DNA of 64,000 bases from an uncultured candidate division WPS-2 bacterium (GCA_937927945.1 CALEYW010000006.1:62001-126000); one strand, 5' to 3'; shown: positions 26,801-35,392, numbered from the stretch's first letter. The notes: generated from the letters alone by a model not told the origin. Program-made: numbers and translations.

Positions 26801-28243
26801 CTAGCGGGTCAAGATCTCCGGCGTCATCACGAACACGACGTCGGTTTGATTATTCTGATAGCGCGTGGAACGGAAGAGCTTGCCGAGAATCGGCAGATCG
26901 CCCAGGCCCGGGATCTTGTCGACGAAGCGCGTCTCTTGGCGGCGCAGCAGGCCGCCCATGACGATCGACTCGCCGGCTCTCGTCACGACGTCCGTCGAGA
27001 GCCGGCTCGTCTTGAGCGCGGGGATCACGAAACCGTTGAGCGAGACGCCGTCCTGGAAATCGAGATCGGAGACCTCGGGCGCGATCACCGTCTCGATGTT
27101 GCCCTCGCCGAGGATCGTCGGCGTGACGACCAGCTTCACCCCGAAGTCCTTGTACTGAATCGCGATCTGCTGAGGACCGGTCGCGACCGGGATCGGAATC
27201 TGTCCGCCGACGAGAAATTCGGCCTGGCGGCCGGGCATCGTCACCAGATCCGGCGACGAGAGCACCCGCGCGTGTGAGTTCTGCAAGACCAGATTGAGCG
27301 TCGGCGCAAGCGTTACGGAACGAAACAGCGCGCCGAGCGTGAGGCCCCGTCCGGGGAAGATCGGGCCGGGCCCGCCGTTCGAGCCCACATTGGGGGACTC
27401 GACGACCGGGAACTGCGGGCTGCCGAGCGTGTAGGTTCCGTTTTGATTGAAGGTCGCCGACTGCAGGTTGACGCCGAGCTGCTTGAGTGCCGTCTCGTCG
27501 ACTTCCATCACGTAGACCTTGATCGAGACCTGGCTGATGGTCGAGGTCTCGATGCGATCGACCACTTTTCCGTCGATGGCGAGGTACGGGCCCGCAAGCG
27601 TGCGCACGCGGCGCAGCACGTGCTCCGCGGTCGTGCGATCCGGCACCTGACCGCTGACGATCAAGTTACCCTTGACGTCGCGGTCGACGCGCACTCCCGC
27701 CGTCGCGGGCAAAGCCGCCAGCTCGTTCTGCAGCGGCCCCAGCGGGCGCGCGACCGTCACCGCGTTGACGACGGTGAACTTTCCGGCCGCGGCGACCGGC
27801 TCGAAGCGCGAGAGGACCTCACTGAGGTGAACGAGGTTCTCGCCGTTCGCGACGGTGCCATCGACGACGATCGAGCGATCCGCGGTGTCGACGTGGACGT
27901 CCGGGTCGTTGATCGCGCGCTGCATCATCGACCGCACGTCATCGAGGCTCTGTTCGCGAATGGTGACGTCGAACGTCCGGCGTCCCGCGCCGGTCCACAC
28001 AAGCAGCGTCGTGCGCCCGACGGAACGGCCGCTGATCACGATCTCGGTGTTGCCGACCGCCATCACGCCGGCGATTTTCCCGTCACCGACCGCGACGCGC
28101 GTCAAATGCGGCGTCGCGACGCTGATCGATTCGCCCGTGCGGAGCTTCACCGGCGTCGGCGCGTCGGCGGAGACCGTGAGCGGCGCGGCAGTGACGGCCG
28201 TCACGCACAGGAACGCCAGTAACGCGCGAGATCGATGATGCAA
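26801..28243 (-). CDS. cpaC: Tad secretin CpaC/RcpA
   Basis: 480 residues forming the outer-membrane channel for the Flp pilus. The start is a TTG at 28243, eight bases after a perfect AGGAGG (28252-28257). Signal peptide, then a BON/N0-like region (RSIVVDGTVANGENLVHLSEVL), then the secretin domain with VLSSPDLVTMPGRQAEFLVGGQIPIPV and the C-terminal GESIVMGGLLRRQET and IPGLGDLPILGKLFRS motifs. It is the first gene of the left arm of the locus. Confidence 0.92.
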   Translation of the reverse strand: MHHRSRALLAFLCVTAVTAAPLTVSADAPTPVKLRTGESISVATPHLTRVAVGDGKIAGVMAVGNTEIVISGRSVGRTTLLVWTGAGRRTFDVTIREQSLDDVRSMMQRAINDPDVHVDTADRSIVVDGTVANGENLVHLSEVLSRFEPVAAAGKFTVVNAVTVARPLGPLQNELAALPATAGVRVDRDVKGNLIVSGQVPDRTTAEHVLRRVRTLAGPYLAIDGKVVDRIETSTISQVSIKVYVMEVDETALKQLGVNLQSATFNQNGTYTLGSPQFPVVESPNVGSNGGPGPIFPGRGLTLGALFRSVTLAPTLNLVLQNSHARVLSSPDLVTMPGRQAEFLVGGQIPIPVATGPQQIAIQYKDFGVKLVVTPTILGEGNIETVIAPEVSDLDFQDGVSLNGFVIPALKTSRLSTDVVTRAGESIVMGGLLRRQETRFVDKIPGLGDLPILGKLFRSTRYQNNQTDVVFVMTPEILTR

Positions 28244-28251
28244 AACGATTC

Positions 28252-28376
28252 CCTCCTGGAATGGGAGCGAACTCCCGTGTCCGCAGTATGCCAGAGGACG
28301 CCGTTGACCGTGCGTTGACGGACCGTAGACAGAGCGTCAATTCTGCAGACAACGGCTTCTCAGCGGCACGACGGGT
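28252..28376. promoter_or_regulatory. divergent promoter region of the Tad locus
   Basis: About 150 bases separate the secretin (leftward) from the exported-protein/flp arm (rightward). It contains a 5-bp hairpin GGGAG-CGAA-CTCCC (28263-28276) just upstream of the secretin ribosome site, and the triple repeat at 28303-28330 described separately. Confidence 0.55.
28303..28330 (+). promoter_or_regulatory. triple 11-bp direct repeat, candidate SARP/BTAD binding site
   Basis: GTTGAC at 28303, GTTGAC at 28314 and GTAGAC at 28325 are each exactly 11 bases apart. SARP/BTAD regulators bind heptameric direct repeats at 11-bp intervals near promoters, and a BTAD-like regulator is encoded at the end of this locus. 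Confidence 0.5.
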
Positions 28377-28394
28377 GTGTACGATGCGGCCACG

Positions 28395-28823
28395 ATGCAC
28401 GTCAGCACTCGGCTCTCCATCCCGTTCCTCGCCGCCATGGCGGCGCTCGTCGCGCCCGTCACGGCGCAGAGCTCGAGCGTGCCGCGCGTGACGCGCATCA
28501 CTCTCATCGCGACGCGCGTGGTCGGTTCGGAAGCGGTGCACGTCACCGGAACCGCTCCGGCCGCGCAACCGCTGGAAGCTGCGCTCTACGCGCGGTTCTC
28601 GCAGGATCTTCCGACGGTGCTCCTGAGCCGCCGCATCGTTTCCACGGACGCCGCGTGCCGTTACGACGCGACGCTGCCGATCGCTCCCGCCTTTTTTCGC
28701 GGTGCGATCGTCACCGTCTTCGTCCGCGCGTTCTCCGACGTCGCCGGCGCGAGCGCGACGATTACCGTCGCGGCGCCCAACATTCCGGCGCCGCCGGACG
28801 ACATCCCCAAATCCGTGCACTAG
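28395..28823 (+). CDS. exported protein preceding flp
   Basis: 142 residues from an ATG at 28395 with signal peptide (MHVSTRLSIPFLAAMAALVAPVTAQ). The mature domain is a small beta-rich domain with one Cys and no recognised family. It is the first gene of the right arm; the Flp pilin starts 17 bases after its stop. A longer reading from a GTG at 28377 is possible but would weaken the signal peptide. Confidence 0.6.
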   Translation: MHVSTRLSIPFLAAMAALVAPVTAQSSSVPRVTRITLIATRVVGSEAVHVTGTAPAAQPLEAALYARFSQDLPTVLLSRRIVSTDAACRYDATLPIAPAFFRGAIVTVFVRAFSDVAGASATITVAAPNIPAPPDDIPKSVH

Positions 28824-28839
28824 CACAAGGAGAACTCTC

Positions 28840-29010
28840 ATGGTAAACACGGTCAAGTCGATCAAGACCATCCTGGCCGACGAGTCGGGTCAAGGGCTCG
28901 CCGAGTACGGTCTCATCCTCGGGCTCGTCGCCGTCCTTTGCATCGCGGCAGTTCTGGTTCTGAGCGGCAGCGTCAAGGGCGTCCTGAGCAACGTCGGCAG
29001 CAGCATCTAA
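28840..29010 (+). CDS. flp: Flp type IVb pilin
   Basis: 56 residues, ATG at 28840 after AAGGAG (28827-28832). The processing site is ESG|QGLAEYGLIL, with the Glu at +5 and Tyr at +6 required in type IVb pilins, followed by one hydrophobic helix and a short tail (LSGSVKGVLSNVGSSI). It is the major subunit of the Tad pilus and the smallest of the locus, with the best ribosome site, consistent with high expression. Confidence 0.92.
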   Translation: MVNTVKSIKTILADESGQGLAEYGLILGLVAVLCIAAVLVLSGSVKGVLSNVGSSI

Positions 29011-29011
29011 A

Positions 29012-29128
29012 GTGTCCGCGAGGTACGCCGTCGCCGCCGCACTGATCTGCACGCAGTGCATCGCCGCCGCGATCGTTCTGCACGACCGGATCGGCGATAC
29101 CGTCACCACCATCCTGGCGATCTTCTGA
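29012..29128 (+). CDS. 38-aa hydrophobic peptide between two flp genes
   Basis: GTG at 29012 opens VSARYAVAAALICTQCIAAA and ends at TGA 29126-29128, overlapping the ATG of the second flp gene (TGATG). It is a single hydrophobic segment with a CTQC pair. The base next to the upstream stop and the perfect overlap with the downstream start argue that it is translated. No family is recognised and it lacks the pilin EY motif. Confidence 0.5.
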   Translation: MSARYAVAAALICTQCIAAAIVLHDRIGDTVTTILAIF

Positions 29129-29280
29129 TGCTGCACACACTCCGCGACGACCGAGGACAAGGACTGGCCGAATACGGCTTGCTCCTCGGCTTCGTCGCGG
29201 TGCTGTGCGTCGCGGCGGTCGTCTTCTTCGGTTCGCAGCTGCTCGCATTCTATCAGAACGTCTCGACGAACTACCCATGA
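29128..29280 (+). CDS. flp: second Flp type IVb pilin
   Basis: 50 residues from an ATG at 29128. RGQGLAEYGLLLGFVAVLC matches the first Flp at the processing site (G|QGLAEY) and the start of the helix but differs in the tail (FGSQLLAFYQNVSTNYP, aromatic end). The stop overlaps the TadV start (ATGA). Two pilins of different tail suggest a mixed fibre or a minor subunit. Confidence 0.88.
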   Translation: MLHTLRDDRGQGLAEYGLLLGFVAVLCVAAVVFFGSQLLAFYQNVSTNYP

Positions 29281-29774
29281 GTGCGGCAGCGATCGTTCTC
29301 ATCGTCGTCACCTGCGCGGCAGCCGCATTCGACGTGCGCACGCGCAGAATCCCGAACGCCCTCACCGGCGCGGCGGCCGTCGCCGCGCTCGCAATCCATC
29401 TTCCGGCGGGGGCGCCCGCGGTTCTGCTCTCGCTCACCGCGCTGATCGCGGCGTTTCTCGTCGGGTCCGTCGCCTTCTCCGCCGGCTGGTTCGGCGGCGG
29501 TGACGTCAAGCTCGTCGCCGTCTGCTGCGGTCTCGCCGGTTTCCCCGGTGCGTTCTCGCTCGTGCTGTACGTCCTCGTCGCCGGCGCGATCCTCGCCGTC
29601 GTCACGGCGCTCGCCCGCGGCCGCTTGGTCGCGCTCGTGCGCAGCACGGCATCCGTCGCGGTGCACGGCGCGCCGACCGAGGCGGCGGCACTGCCGTACG
29701 CCGTCGCGATCGCGGGCGGCAGCATCGCCTACGTCGCCTCGTCCATGCTCCCGGTTCTGAGGTTGCCCTTATGA
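29277..29774 (+). CDS. cpaA: Flp prepilin peptidase TadV/CpaA
   Basis: 165 residues, about five helices. The aspartyl protease site is Asp in AFDVRTRRIPN and the GxGD-type GGGDVKL (FGGGDVKLVAVC). It cleaves Flp and TadE/F leaders. The ATG overlaps the second flp stop and its own stop overlaps CpaB. It lacks the N-methylase domain, as is normal for TadV. Confidence 0.9.
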   Translation: MSAAAIVLIVVTCAAAAFDVRTRRIPNALTGAAAVAALAIHLPAGAPAVLLSLTALIAAFLVGSVAFSAGWFGGGDVKLVAVCCGLAGFPGAFSLVLYVLVAGAILAVVTALARGRLVALVRSTASVAVHGAPTEAAALPYAVAIAGGSIAYVASSMLPVLRLPL

Positions 29775-30640
29775 AGAACGCTCGTCGGATCCCACTCCTC
29801 GTCGGCCTGCTCTTGGCGCTCGGAACCGGCGTCCTGCTGCTGAACTATCTCGCCTCGCTGCGCGCGTCCGACGCGGCGGTTCAGACGAAGCGTGTCTTCG
29901 TCGCGTCACGCGACGTGCCGGCCCGCGCGCTGCTCACCGATACGTTTCTGACCGAAGTGACGAGGCCCGCGAACGAAGTCGACGCCGACGCGGTGACCGA
30001 CCGCAAGCAGATCGTCGGCAAGTACTCGCTCATCACGATCCCGGCCGGCAGCGTGGTGACGAGCTCGAAGGTCGGCGCGGGCGGCGCGAACGCTCTCCCC
30101 GCGCGGCTTCCGATCGGAATGCGCGCGGTCAGCATCTCTATCGATCGCGTCAAAGGCGTCGCCGGCTTGATCCAGCCCGGCGATCGCGTCGACGTCATCG
30201 CGGTTCCGCCCCGCGTGGGCAGCGAAGTGCCGCGCGCGGCGGCGATCCTGCGCGGCGCGCTCGTCCTCGCGATGGGCAATGCGGTCGAAACGACGAGCGC
30301 GACGCCGAGCCCCGACAACCAAAACCTCACCACCGTGACCCTCGCGCTGACGCCGAAGCAAGTCGACCTGCTCGCGTCGGCCGACATCAACACGACGCTG
30401 CGGCTCGCGCTGCGCCCGCCGAAGGAGCCGATCCGCGCGTACCCGGCCGAGCAGCTCACGCTCGGTGTTCCCGACCGCGCGCCCGCCCCGGCGCCGGCCT
30501 ACGCCCAAGCACCGCCGCCGGCTGCGGCGCCGGTCCCGCAGACGCCCGCCGTCGTCGCGGCCGCAAAGGCGCGGACTGCGACCGCACCGTCGGGAACCGT
30601 GCCCGTGATCGACCTCGACCAACCCGTCGGACACCAGTGA
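29771..30640 (+). CDS. cpaB: pilus assembly protein CpaB/RcpC
   Basis: 289 residues: N-terminal transmembrane segment (PLLVGLLLALGTGVLLLNYL), SAF domain (VFVASRDVPARALLT), a conserved MRAVSISIDRVKGVAGLIQPGDRVDV stretch and a Pro/Ala-rich C-terminal tail. CpaB stabilises the secretin and couples it to the inner-membrane machinery, perhaps through peptidoglycan binding by SAF. It overlaps both neighbours by four bases. Confidence 0.9.
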   Translation: MKNARRIPLLVGLLLALGTGVLLLNYLASLRASDAAVQTKRVFVASRDVPARALLTDTFLTEVTRPANEVDADAVTDRKQIVGKYSLITIPAGSVVTSSKVGAGGANALPARLPIGMRAVSISIDRVKGVAGLIQPGDRVDVIAVPPRVGSEVPRAAAILRGALVLAMGNAVETTSATPSPDNQNLTTVTLALTPKQVDLLASADINTTLRLALRPPKEPIRAYPAEQLTLGVPDRAPAPAPAYAQAPPPAAAPVPQTPAVVAAAKARTATAPSGTVPVIDLDQPVGHQ

Positions 30641-32745
30641 GCCTGCGAGTCGTCGTCGTCGTCGGCGCGAAAGGCGGCGTCGGCGCGTCGAGCCTCGCGA
30701 TGAAACTCGTCGAGCAGCTCCCGTCCGCCGGGCCACGCTGCATCGTCGACGCGGATTTGGCCGGACGACGCGCGCTCGCCGTCTGGTACGACGTCGCGAG
30801 AGAGCTCGACCTCGGACGCGTCGCCGGCTCGCCCGCCGTCGCGACGAGGGGCCACCTCACCATCGTGGAGCTCGCGCGCTCGTACGAGGACGCTTTCGTC
30901 GTCGGCGCCGACGCGGTCGAGAAATTCGCCGCGAACCTGCCCTCGACCGGCCTCGTCGTCGTCGACGCGCCGCAGCCGTTCGCCGCCACGGTGCGCCCCT
31001 TCATGGTCGCTGCGGCGAAGATCGTCGTGCTGAGCGAACCGACGCTGCTCGGCGTCGGTTCGGCGCAGTCGATGCTCGCCGCGCTCGACCGCTTCGGCGT
31101 GCCGCGCTCGCGCATCGCGTTCACGCTGTTCGATCTGCGCAACGCGGCGGAACTGCGCGCGCGAGAGATCCAAGACTCGCTGAAGATCCCAGTCGCCGGG
31201 GAATTGCCCCCGCCGCGCGACCGCAACTGGAACCGCACGTTCGCGAAGTTCGCCGACGCGCTCGCCGCCGGGCCGGATCCGGGCCCGCTCGCCGGCCTGC
31301 GCGCGTCGACCGCCAACCCGATCGGCGACCGCCGCATCGAACCACGTCCCGATCCCGCGCCGCAGGAGACCCCGAGTTTCCTGGGGTCGTCGAGCGGGGC
31401 GTCGATCTTCAAGGCACCGCCGCCCGGCGTCGACGTCAGCGCGAACGAAAAGCTCAAGGCCGAGCTGCACGCCACGATGCTCTCCAAGATCGACTTTCTC
31501 GCCGCGGCGCGCGCGGACACCGACGAGAGCAAGCTGGCCGAGCTGCGCCAGCAGGTCAACACGATCGCCGACGAGTTCCTGGCCTCGCGCAGCGACGTCA
31601 CCTCCGCCGAACAGGCCTCGCACATTCGTCACGAGGTGATGGAAGAAGCGCTCGGCCTCGGACCGCTCGAGAGCCTGCTGTACGAAGACGACATCACCGA
31701 GATCATGGTGAACGGGTACGCCGACGTCTACGTGGAGCGGCGCGGAGCGATCGAGCGGACCGCGAAGCGCTTCATCGACGACCGCCAAGTTCGCCTGGTG
31801 ATCGAGCGGATCATCGCGCCGCTGGGACGCCGCCTCGACGAGTCCAGCCCGATGGTCGACGCGCGCCTCCCCGACGGCTCGCGCGTCAATGCGATCATCG
31901 CGCCGCTCGCGATCGACGGCCCGACGCTGACGATCCGGCGCTTCGGCACCAAGCGTTTCGGGATCGACGATCTGCTCGCGGTCGGCGCCGTCACGGCTCC
32001 CGTGCTCGACTTCCTGCGCGCGGCGGTCGAAGCGCGCCTCAACATCGTCGTCAGCGGCGGCACCGGCTCCGGCAAGACGACGCTGCTCAACGCACTCTCG
32101 AACTTCATTCCACGGCGCGACCGTATCGTCACGATCGAGGACGCCGCCGAGCTGAAGCTCGCACAGCCGCACGTCGTCCGCCTCGAGTCGCGCCCCCCGA
32201 ATCTCGAGGGGAAAGGCGCGATCATGATCCGCGACCTCGTTCGCAACTCGCTGCGCATGCGGCCCGACCGCATCGTCGTCGGCGAGTGCCGCGGCGGCGA
32301 AGCGCTCGACATGCTGCAGGCGATGAATACCGGTCACGACGGCTCGCTCACCACGGTCCACGCGAACGCCGCCCGCGACGCGCTCTCGCGCATCGAGACG
32401 ATGGTGCTGATGGCGGGCTTCGATCTCCCCGTGCGCGCGATTCGCGAACAGATCGCGAGTGCCGTCGACATCATCGTGCAGGTCGCGCGCCTGCGCGACG
32501 GCTCGCGCCGCGTCACCGGCGTGAGCGAGGTCGTCGGGATGGAAGGCGACATCGTGACGATGCAGGAGCTGGTGCGCTACAAGCAGCGCGGCGTCGACGC
32601 GCAGGGCAAGGTGCTAGGCGAGTTCGAGCCCTGCGGCGTGCAGCCGAATTGCCTCACCCGCTTCGAGGAGCTCGGCATCGCGTACGATCCGGTCACGTTC
32701 CACGTCTCGCCGATCCAGCGCGCGGAGGCGGCATGGCTGCGGTAG
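30637..32745 (+). CDS. CpaE/TadZ-CpaF/TadA fusion: pilus localisation and secretion ATPase
   Basis: 702 residues, GTG start within the CpaB stop. Residues 1 to about 225 are a ParA/MinD-like CpaE/TadZ domain. Its P-loop GAKGGVGASS keeps the signature Lys12 but lacks the later P-loop lysine, as in atypical TadZ. A Pro-rich linker of about 45 residues leads to a full CpaF/TadA hexameric ATPase: EALGLGPLESLL, Walker A GGTGSGKTT near residues 474-482, RIVTIEDAAELKL, and GHDGSLTTVHANAARDAL with the Walker B/His box region. Usually these are two proteins. A single polypeptide would tie polar localisation directly to the motor. Confidence 0.9.
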   Translation: MSLRVVVVVGAKGGVGASSLAMKLVEQLPSAGPRCIVDADLAGRRALAVWYDVARELDLGRVAGSPAVATRGHLTIVELARSYEDAFVVGADAVEKFAANLPSTGLVVVDAPQPFAATVRPFMVAAAKIVVLSEPTLLGVGSAQSMLAALDRFGVPRSRIAFTLFDLRNAAELRAREIQDSLKIPVAGELPPPRDRNWNRTFAKFADALAAGPDPGPLAGLRASTANPIGDRRIEPRPDPAPQETPSFLGSSSGASIFKAPPPGVDVSANEKLKAELHATMLSKIDFLAAARADTDESKLAELRQQVNTIADEFLASRSDVTSAEQASHIRHEVMEEALGLGPLESLLYEDDITEIMVNGYADVYVERRGAIERTAKRFIDDRQVRLVIERIIAPLGRRLDESSPMVDARLPDGSRVNAIIAPLAIDGPTLTIRRFGTKRFGIDDLLAVGAVTAPVLDFLRAAVEARLNIVVSGGTGSGKTTLLNALSNFIPRRDRIVTIEDAAELKLAQPHVVRLESRPPNLEGKGAIMIRDLVRNSLRMRPDRIVVGECRGGEALDMLQAMNTGHDGSLTTVHANAARDALSRIETMVLMAGFDLPVRAIREQIASAVDIIVQVARLRDGSRRVTGVSEVVGMEGDIVTMQELVRYKQRGVDAQGKVLGEFEPCGVQPNCLTRFEELGIAYDPVTFHVSPIQRAEAAWLR

Positions 32746-33590
32746 CCCCGATCGCGATCCTGCTCGGCGCCGTCGCGGCGATCGGGCTGCTCTTCACGTC
32801 GTTCTCCGGTCCGCTCTTCGCGTGGATCGGAAAGTTCGGTTCGCGCTTCGAGATCGACCTCGAAGCCGCCGGGATGCGCATCGAGCCGCAGCATTTCGCC
32901 TTTGTGCTCGCCGGCGTCTCGATCGCGCTGTGGGTCGTCCTTCTCCTGCTGGTGCGGCCGGCGCCGCTCATCGGCGTCCTGCTGTTCGGCGGAACCGCGG
33001 CGTGCAGCCTCGTCGGCGGGCGCACGTACTTGCGGCGCAAGCGCGTGCGGCGGATCGCGAAGTTCACCGACCAGCTCGAAGGCGCGCTGCGCACGCTCGC
33101 CGGCGGCGTCCGCGTCGGCCTGGGGATCCGACAAGCGCTGGTGCTCACCAGCGAGCAGAGCCGCGAGCCGGCGAAGTCGGAGTTCATGCGCGTCGTCGGC
33201 CTCAGCAACCTCGGCGTGAGCATCCTGGACGCGTTCGATCAGCTCGCGGTGCGCATGACCAACACGGAAACCGCCGTTCTCGCGCGTGTCATACGCGTGC
33301 AGGCCCAGACCGGCGGCGACCTCGGATCGGTCCTGGAAGGCCTGGCGGGAACGATCCGCGACCGCCGCCGCCTGATCCGCCGCGTCCGCGCGATTACCGC
33401 GCAAGGCCGCGCGACCTCGTGGCTGCTGGGTTCGCTGCCGCTGGGCGTCGGCATGTTCGTCCTCACGCAGGACGAGCTGCGCGACTCGATGCTCCGTACG
33501 CCGGTCGGCCAGCTCTTCTTGGCGCTCGCGCTGGGCCTGGACGCGCTGGCGATCTTCGCCCTCAACCGCATCACGAGGATCGACCCGTGA
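32733..33590 (+). CDS. tadB: TadB inner-membrane platform protein
   Basis: 285 residues from an ATG at 32733, overlapping the ATPase 3' end by 13 bases. Two N-terminal helices and two C-terminal helices frame a GspF/T2SSF cytoplasmic domain (FTDQLEGALRTLAGGVRVGLGIRQAL, VIRVQAQTGGDLGSVLEGLAGTIRDRRRL). It forms the pilus assembly platform with TadC. Confidence 0.9.
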   Translation: MAAVAPIAILLGAVAAIGLLFTSFSGPLFAWIGKFGSRFEIDLEAAGMRIEPQHFAFVLAGVSIALWVVLLLLVRPAPLIGVLLFGGTAACSLVGGRTYLRRKRVRRIAKFTDQLEGALRTLAGGVRVGLGIRQALVLTSEQSREPAKSEFMRVVGLSNLGVSILDAFDQLAVRMTNTETAVLARVIRVQAQTGGDLGSVLEGLAGTIRDRRRLIRRVRAITAQGRATSWLLGSLPLGVGMFVLTQDELRDSMLRTPVGQLFLALALGLDALAIFALNRITRIDP

Positions 33591-34441
33591 ACCCGCTCTC
33601 GCCCTACGCGATCGCCGGCTGCGGCACGCTCTCGGCGTTTCTGATCGTCTTCTCGGCCTTCCCCGCGCGCAGCCCGATGGCAGCCCGCCTCAAGAAGCTG
33701 GAGCGCATCAACGAGAAGTCGGTTCACCTGCGCATCAAGCTCATCGACCAAATCGTCACCAAAGAAAAACAGTCGCGCCTGCAGCAGCAGCTGATCGAGG
33801 CCGGCTGGTACGGCGTCACGCCGGTGGCGATGTGGCTGCGCGGCATCGGAGCACTCGGGATCGGCGTCGTCGCGGGACTGATGTCGCTCCTGTTCTTTAA
33901 CGCCAACCTGCTGGGTGTGCTGGTCGGCGCCTTCACGGCGCTCGTCGCGTGGCGCGTGCCCAACATCATGCTTTCCCGAGCCGTGAAGGCGCGCAAGGAA
34001 AGCATCCGGCGCGATCTGCCGGACTTTCTCGATTTTCTCGCGACCACCGTGCAAGCCGGTCTCGCGCTGAACGCCGCGCTCGTGCAGGCGACCGACGCGA
34101 CGCGCGGCGCGCTGCGCGCCGAGCTCACCTCGATGCTGGCCGAGATTCGCCTGGGCCGCCCGCGCGCCGACGCGTTCAACGCGCTCGCCGAGCGCGTGAA
34201 CGACGATTCCACGACGACGATGGTGACCGCAATCGTGCAGGCGGAGAAGCTCGGGTCGAACCTCAGCGTGGTCCTAGCCGAGCTCTCCCGGGAAATCCGC
34301 GACCGGCGCTGGATGCTCGCCGAAGAGAAGGCCGCTCAACTGCCGATCAAGATGATCCTGCCGATGGCGCTGTTCATGATCCCCTCGCTGTACCTGATGA
34401 TCTTCGGCCCGGTCATCGCGCGCGTCATAACCGGTAAGTAA
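33587..34441 (+). CDS. tadC: TadC inner-membrane platform protein
   Basis: 284 residues, GTG at 33587 in the TadB stop. It has the T2SSF-type domain RRDLPDFLDFLATTVQAGLALNAALVQ and MVTAIVQAEKLGSNLSVVLAELSREIRDRR, with three or four helices. It is the partner of TadB. The stop forms TAATG with the next gene. Confidence 0.9.
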   Translation: MNPLSPYAIAGCGTLSAFLIVFSAFPARSPMAARLKKLERINEKSVHLRIKLIDQIVTKEKQSRLQQQLIEAGWYGVTPVAMWLRGIGALGIGVVAGLMSLLFFNANLLGVLVGAFTALVAWRVPNIMLSRAVKARKESIRRDLPDFLDFLATTVQAGLALNAALVQATDATRGALRAELTSMLAEIRLGRPRADAFNALAERVNDDSTTTMVTAIVQAEKLGSNLSVVLAELSREIRDRRWMLAEEKAAQLPIKMILPMALFMIPSLYLMIFGPVIARVITGK

Positions 34442-35043
34442 TGGCGATTTTGATCGTACTGCTGTTCGCCGCGGCCGGCTGGACCGGTGCGGTGATCGCG
34501 CAGGCGTTGTGCGCCGGCCGGACGCCGTACGATGATGGTCCGGTGCCGATCGTGGTCGGCCGTTGGCCGTTCGCCGCGGTCGCGGGCTGCATCGGATTCG
34601 CCATCGCGCTGCGCGGCGAGCCGCCCGCGCAGCTCGCCGTGTTGGCGTTCGTCGTGCTCGCGCTCGCCGGATGCACGGCCGCCGATCTCGCCTGCGGCGC
34701 GCTGCCCGACGCGCTGACGCTGATTCCGCTCGCTGTGGTGGTGGCGTTCGGCGCGCTGACGCACGATTGGATGCCCGCGCTCGGCGCCGCCTTCGTCGCC
34801 CTCCCCTTCGCCGTGTGCGCGCTGCTTTCGCGCGGACGCGGGATGGGTTGGGGCGATGTGAAGCTGGCCGCGCTCGGCGGCGCGCTGCTCGGCGCGCGCG
34901 GCGCCGCCTTCGCGTTCACGATCGCCGCAGTTGCGGCGTACGTCGTCGCCCGCGCCACGGGCGGCGTGCGCCGCCCCGTTGCCTTCGGACCCTATCTCGC
35001 CGGATCGATCGCCGCTACGCTCTCCTTCACGAGGTCCATCTGA
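34441..35043 (+). CDS. second prepilin peptidase (A24 family)
   Basis: 200 residues, six helices. The GxGD-type site is GRGMGWGDVKLAALGGALLGARG, and an upstream Asp sits in CTAADLACGALPD where PilD has DxxxxxLPD. No N-terminal methylase zinc domain. Its sequence is closer to the PilD-type catalytic half than TadV is. Having two leader peptidases in one Tad locus suggests that one acts on Flp and one on TadE/TadF/TadG or other prepilins. Confidence 0.82.
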   Translation: MAILIVLLFAAAGWTGAVIAQALCAGRTPYDDGPVPIVVGRWPFAAVAGCIGFAIALRGEPPAQLAVLAFVVLALAGCTAADLACGALPDALTLIPLAVVVAFGALTHDWMPALGAAFVALPFAVCALLSRGRGMGWGDVKLAALGGALLGARGAAFAFTIAAVAAYVVARATGGVRRPVAFGPYLAGSIAATLSFTRSI

Positions 35044-35044
35044 C

Positions 35045-35389
35045 GTGCCGCTCCTTCGAAACAGCACCACCGGCAAGATCGTCGCCACACGCATCGATCA
35101 TCTCTCGTCGTTCCTGCACCGGGCGGTCGGCCTGCTGGCGCGCACGACGCTGCGTCCGGACGAAGGCGTGTGGATCGCGTCGTGCCAAGCGATCCACACG
35201 ATCGGGATGCGCGTCGCGATCGACGTCATCTTCGTCGACCGCGGAGGGCGCGTCATCCGCGCCGTCCAGGACGTGCGACCGAATCGCTTCGCGCTCAGCT
35301 GCGCCGGCGCGCGCAGCGTCGTGGAGCTCGGCAGCGGCGCGTTGCGCGAGGTGGACGTGATGCCGGGGGACTTGCTCGAGCTGGTCTGA
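35045..35389 (+). CDS. DUF192 family protein
   Basis: 114 residues, GTG at 35045 one base after the peptidase stop. The DUF192 core is GLLARTTLRPDEGVWIASCQAIHTIGMRVAIDVIFVD and VMPGDLLEL. Unlike many members it has no signal peptide. DUF192 proteins are often at the end of Tad loci; the function is unknown. It ends convergent with the transmembrane protein gene, three bases apart. Confidence 0.85.
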   Translation: MPLLRNSTTGKIVATRIDHLSSFLHRAVGLLARTTLRPDEGVWIASCQAIHTIGMRVAIDVIFVDRGGRVIRAVQDVRPNRFALSCAGARSVVELGSGALREVDVMPGDLLELV

Positions 35390-35392
35390 GGA

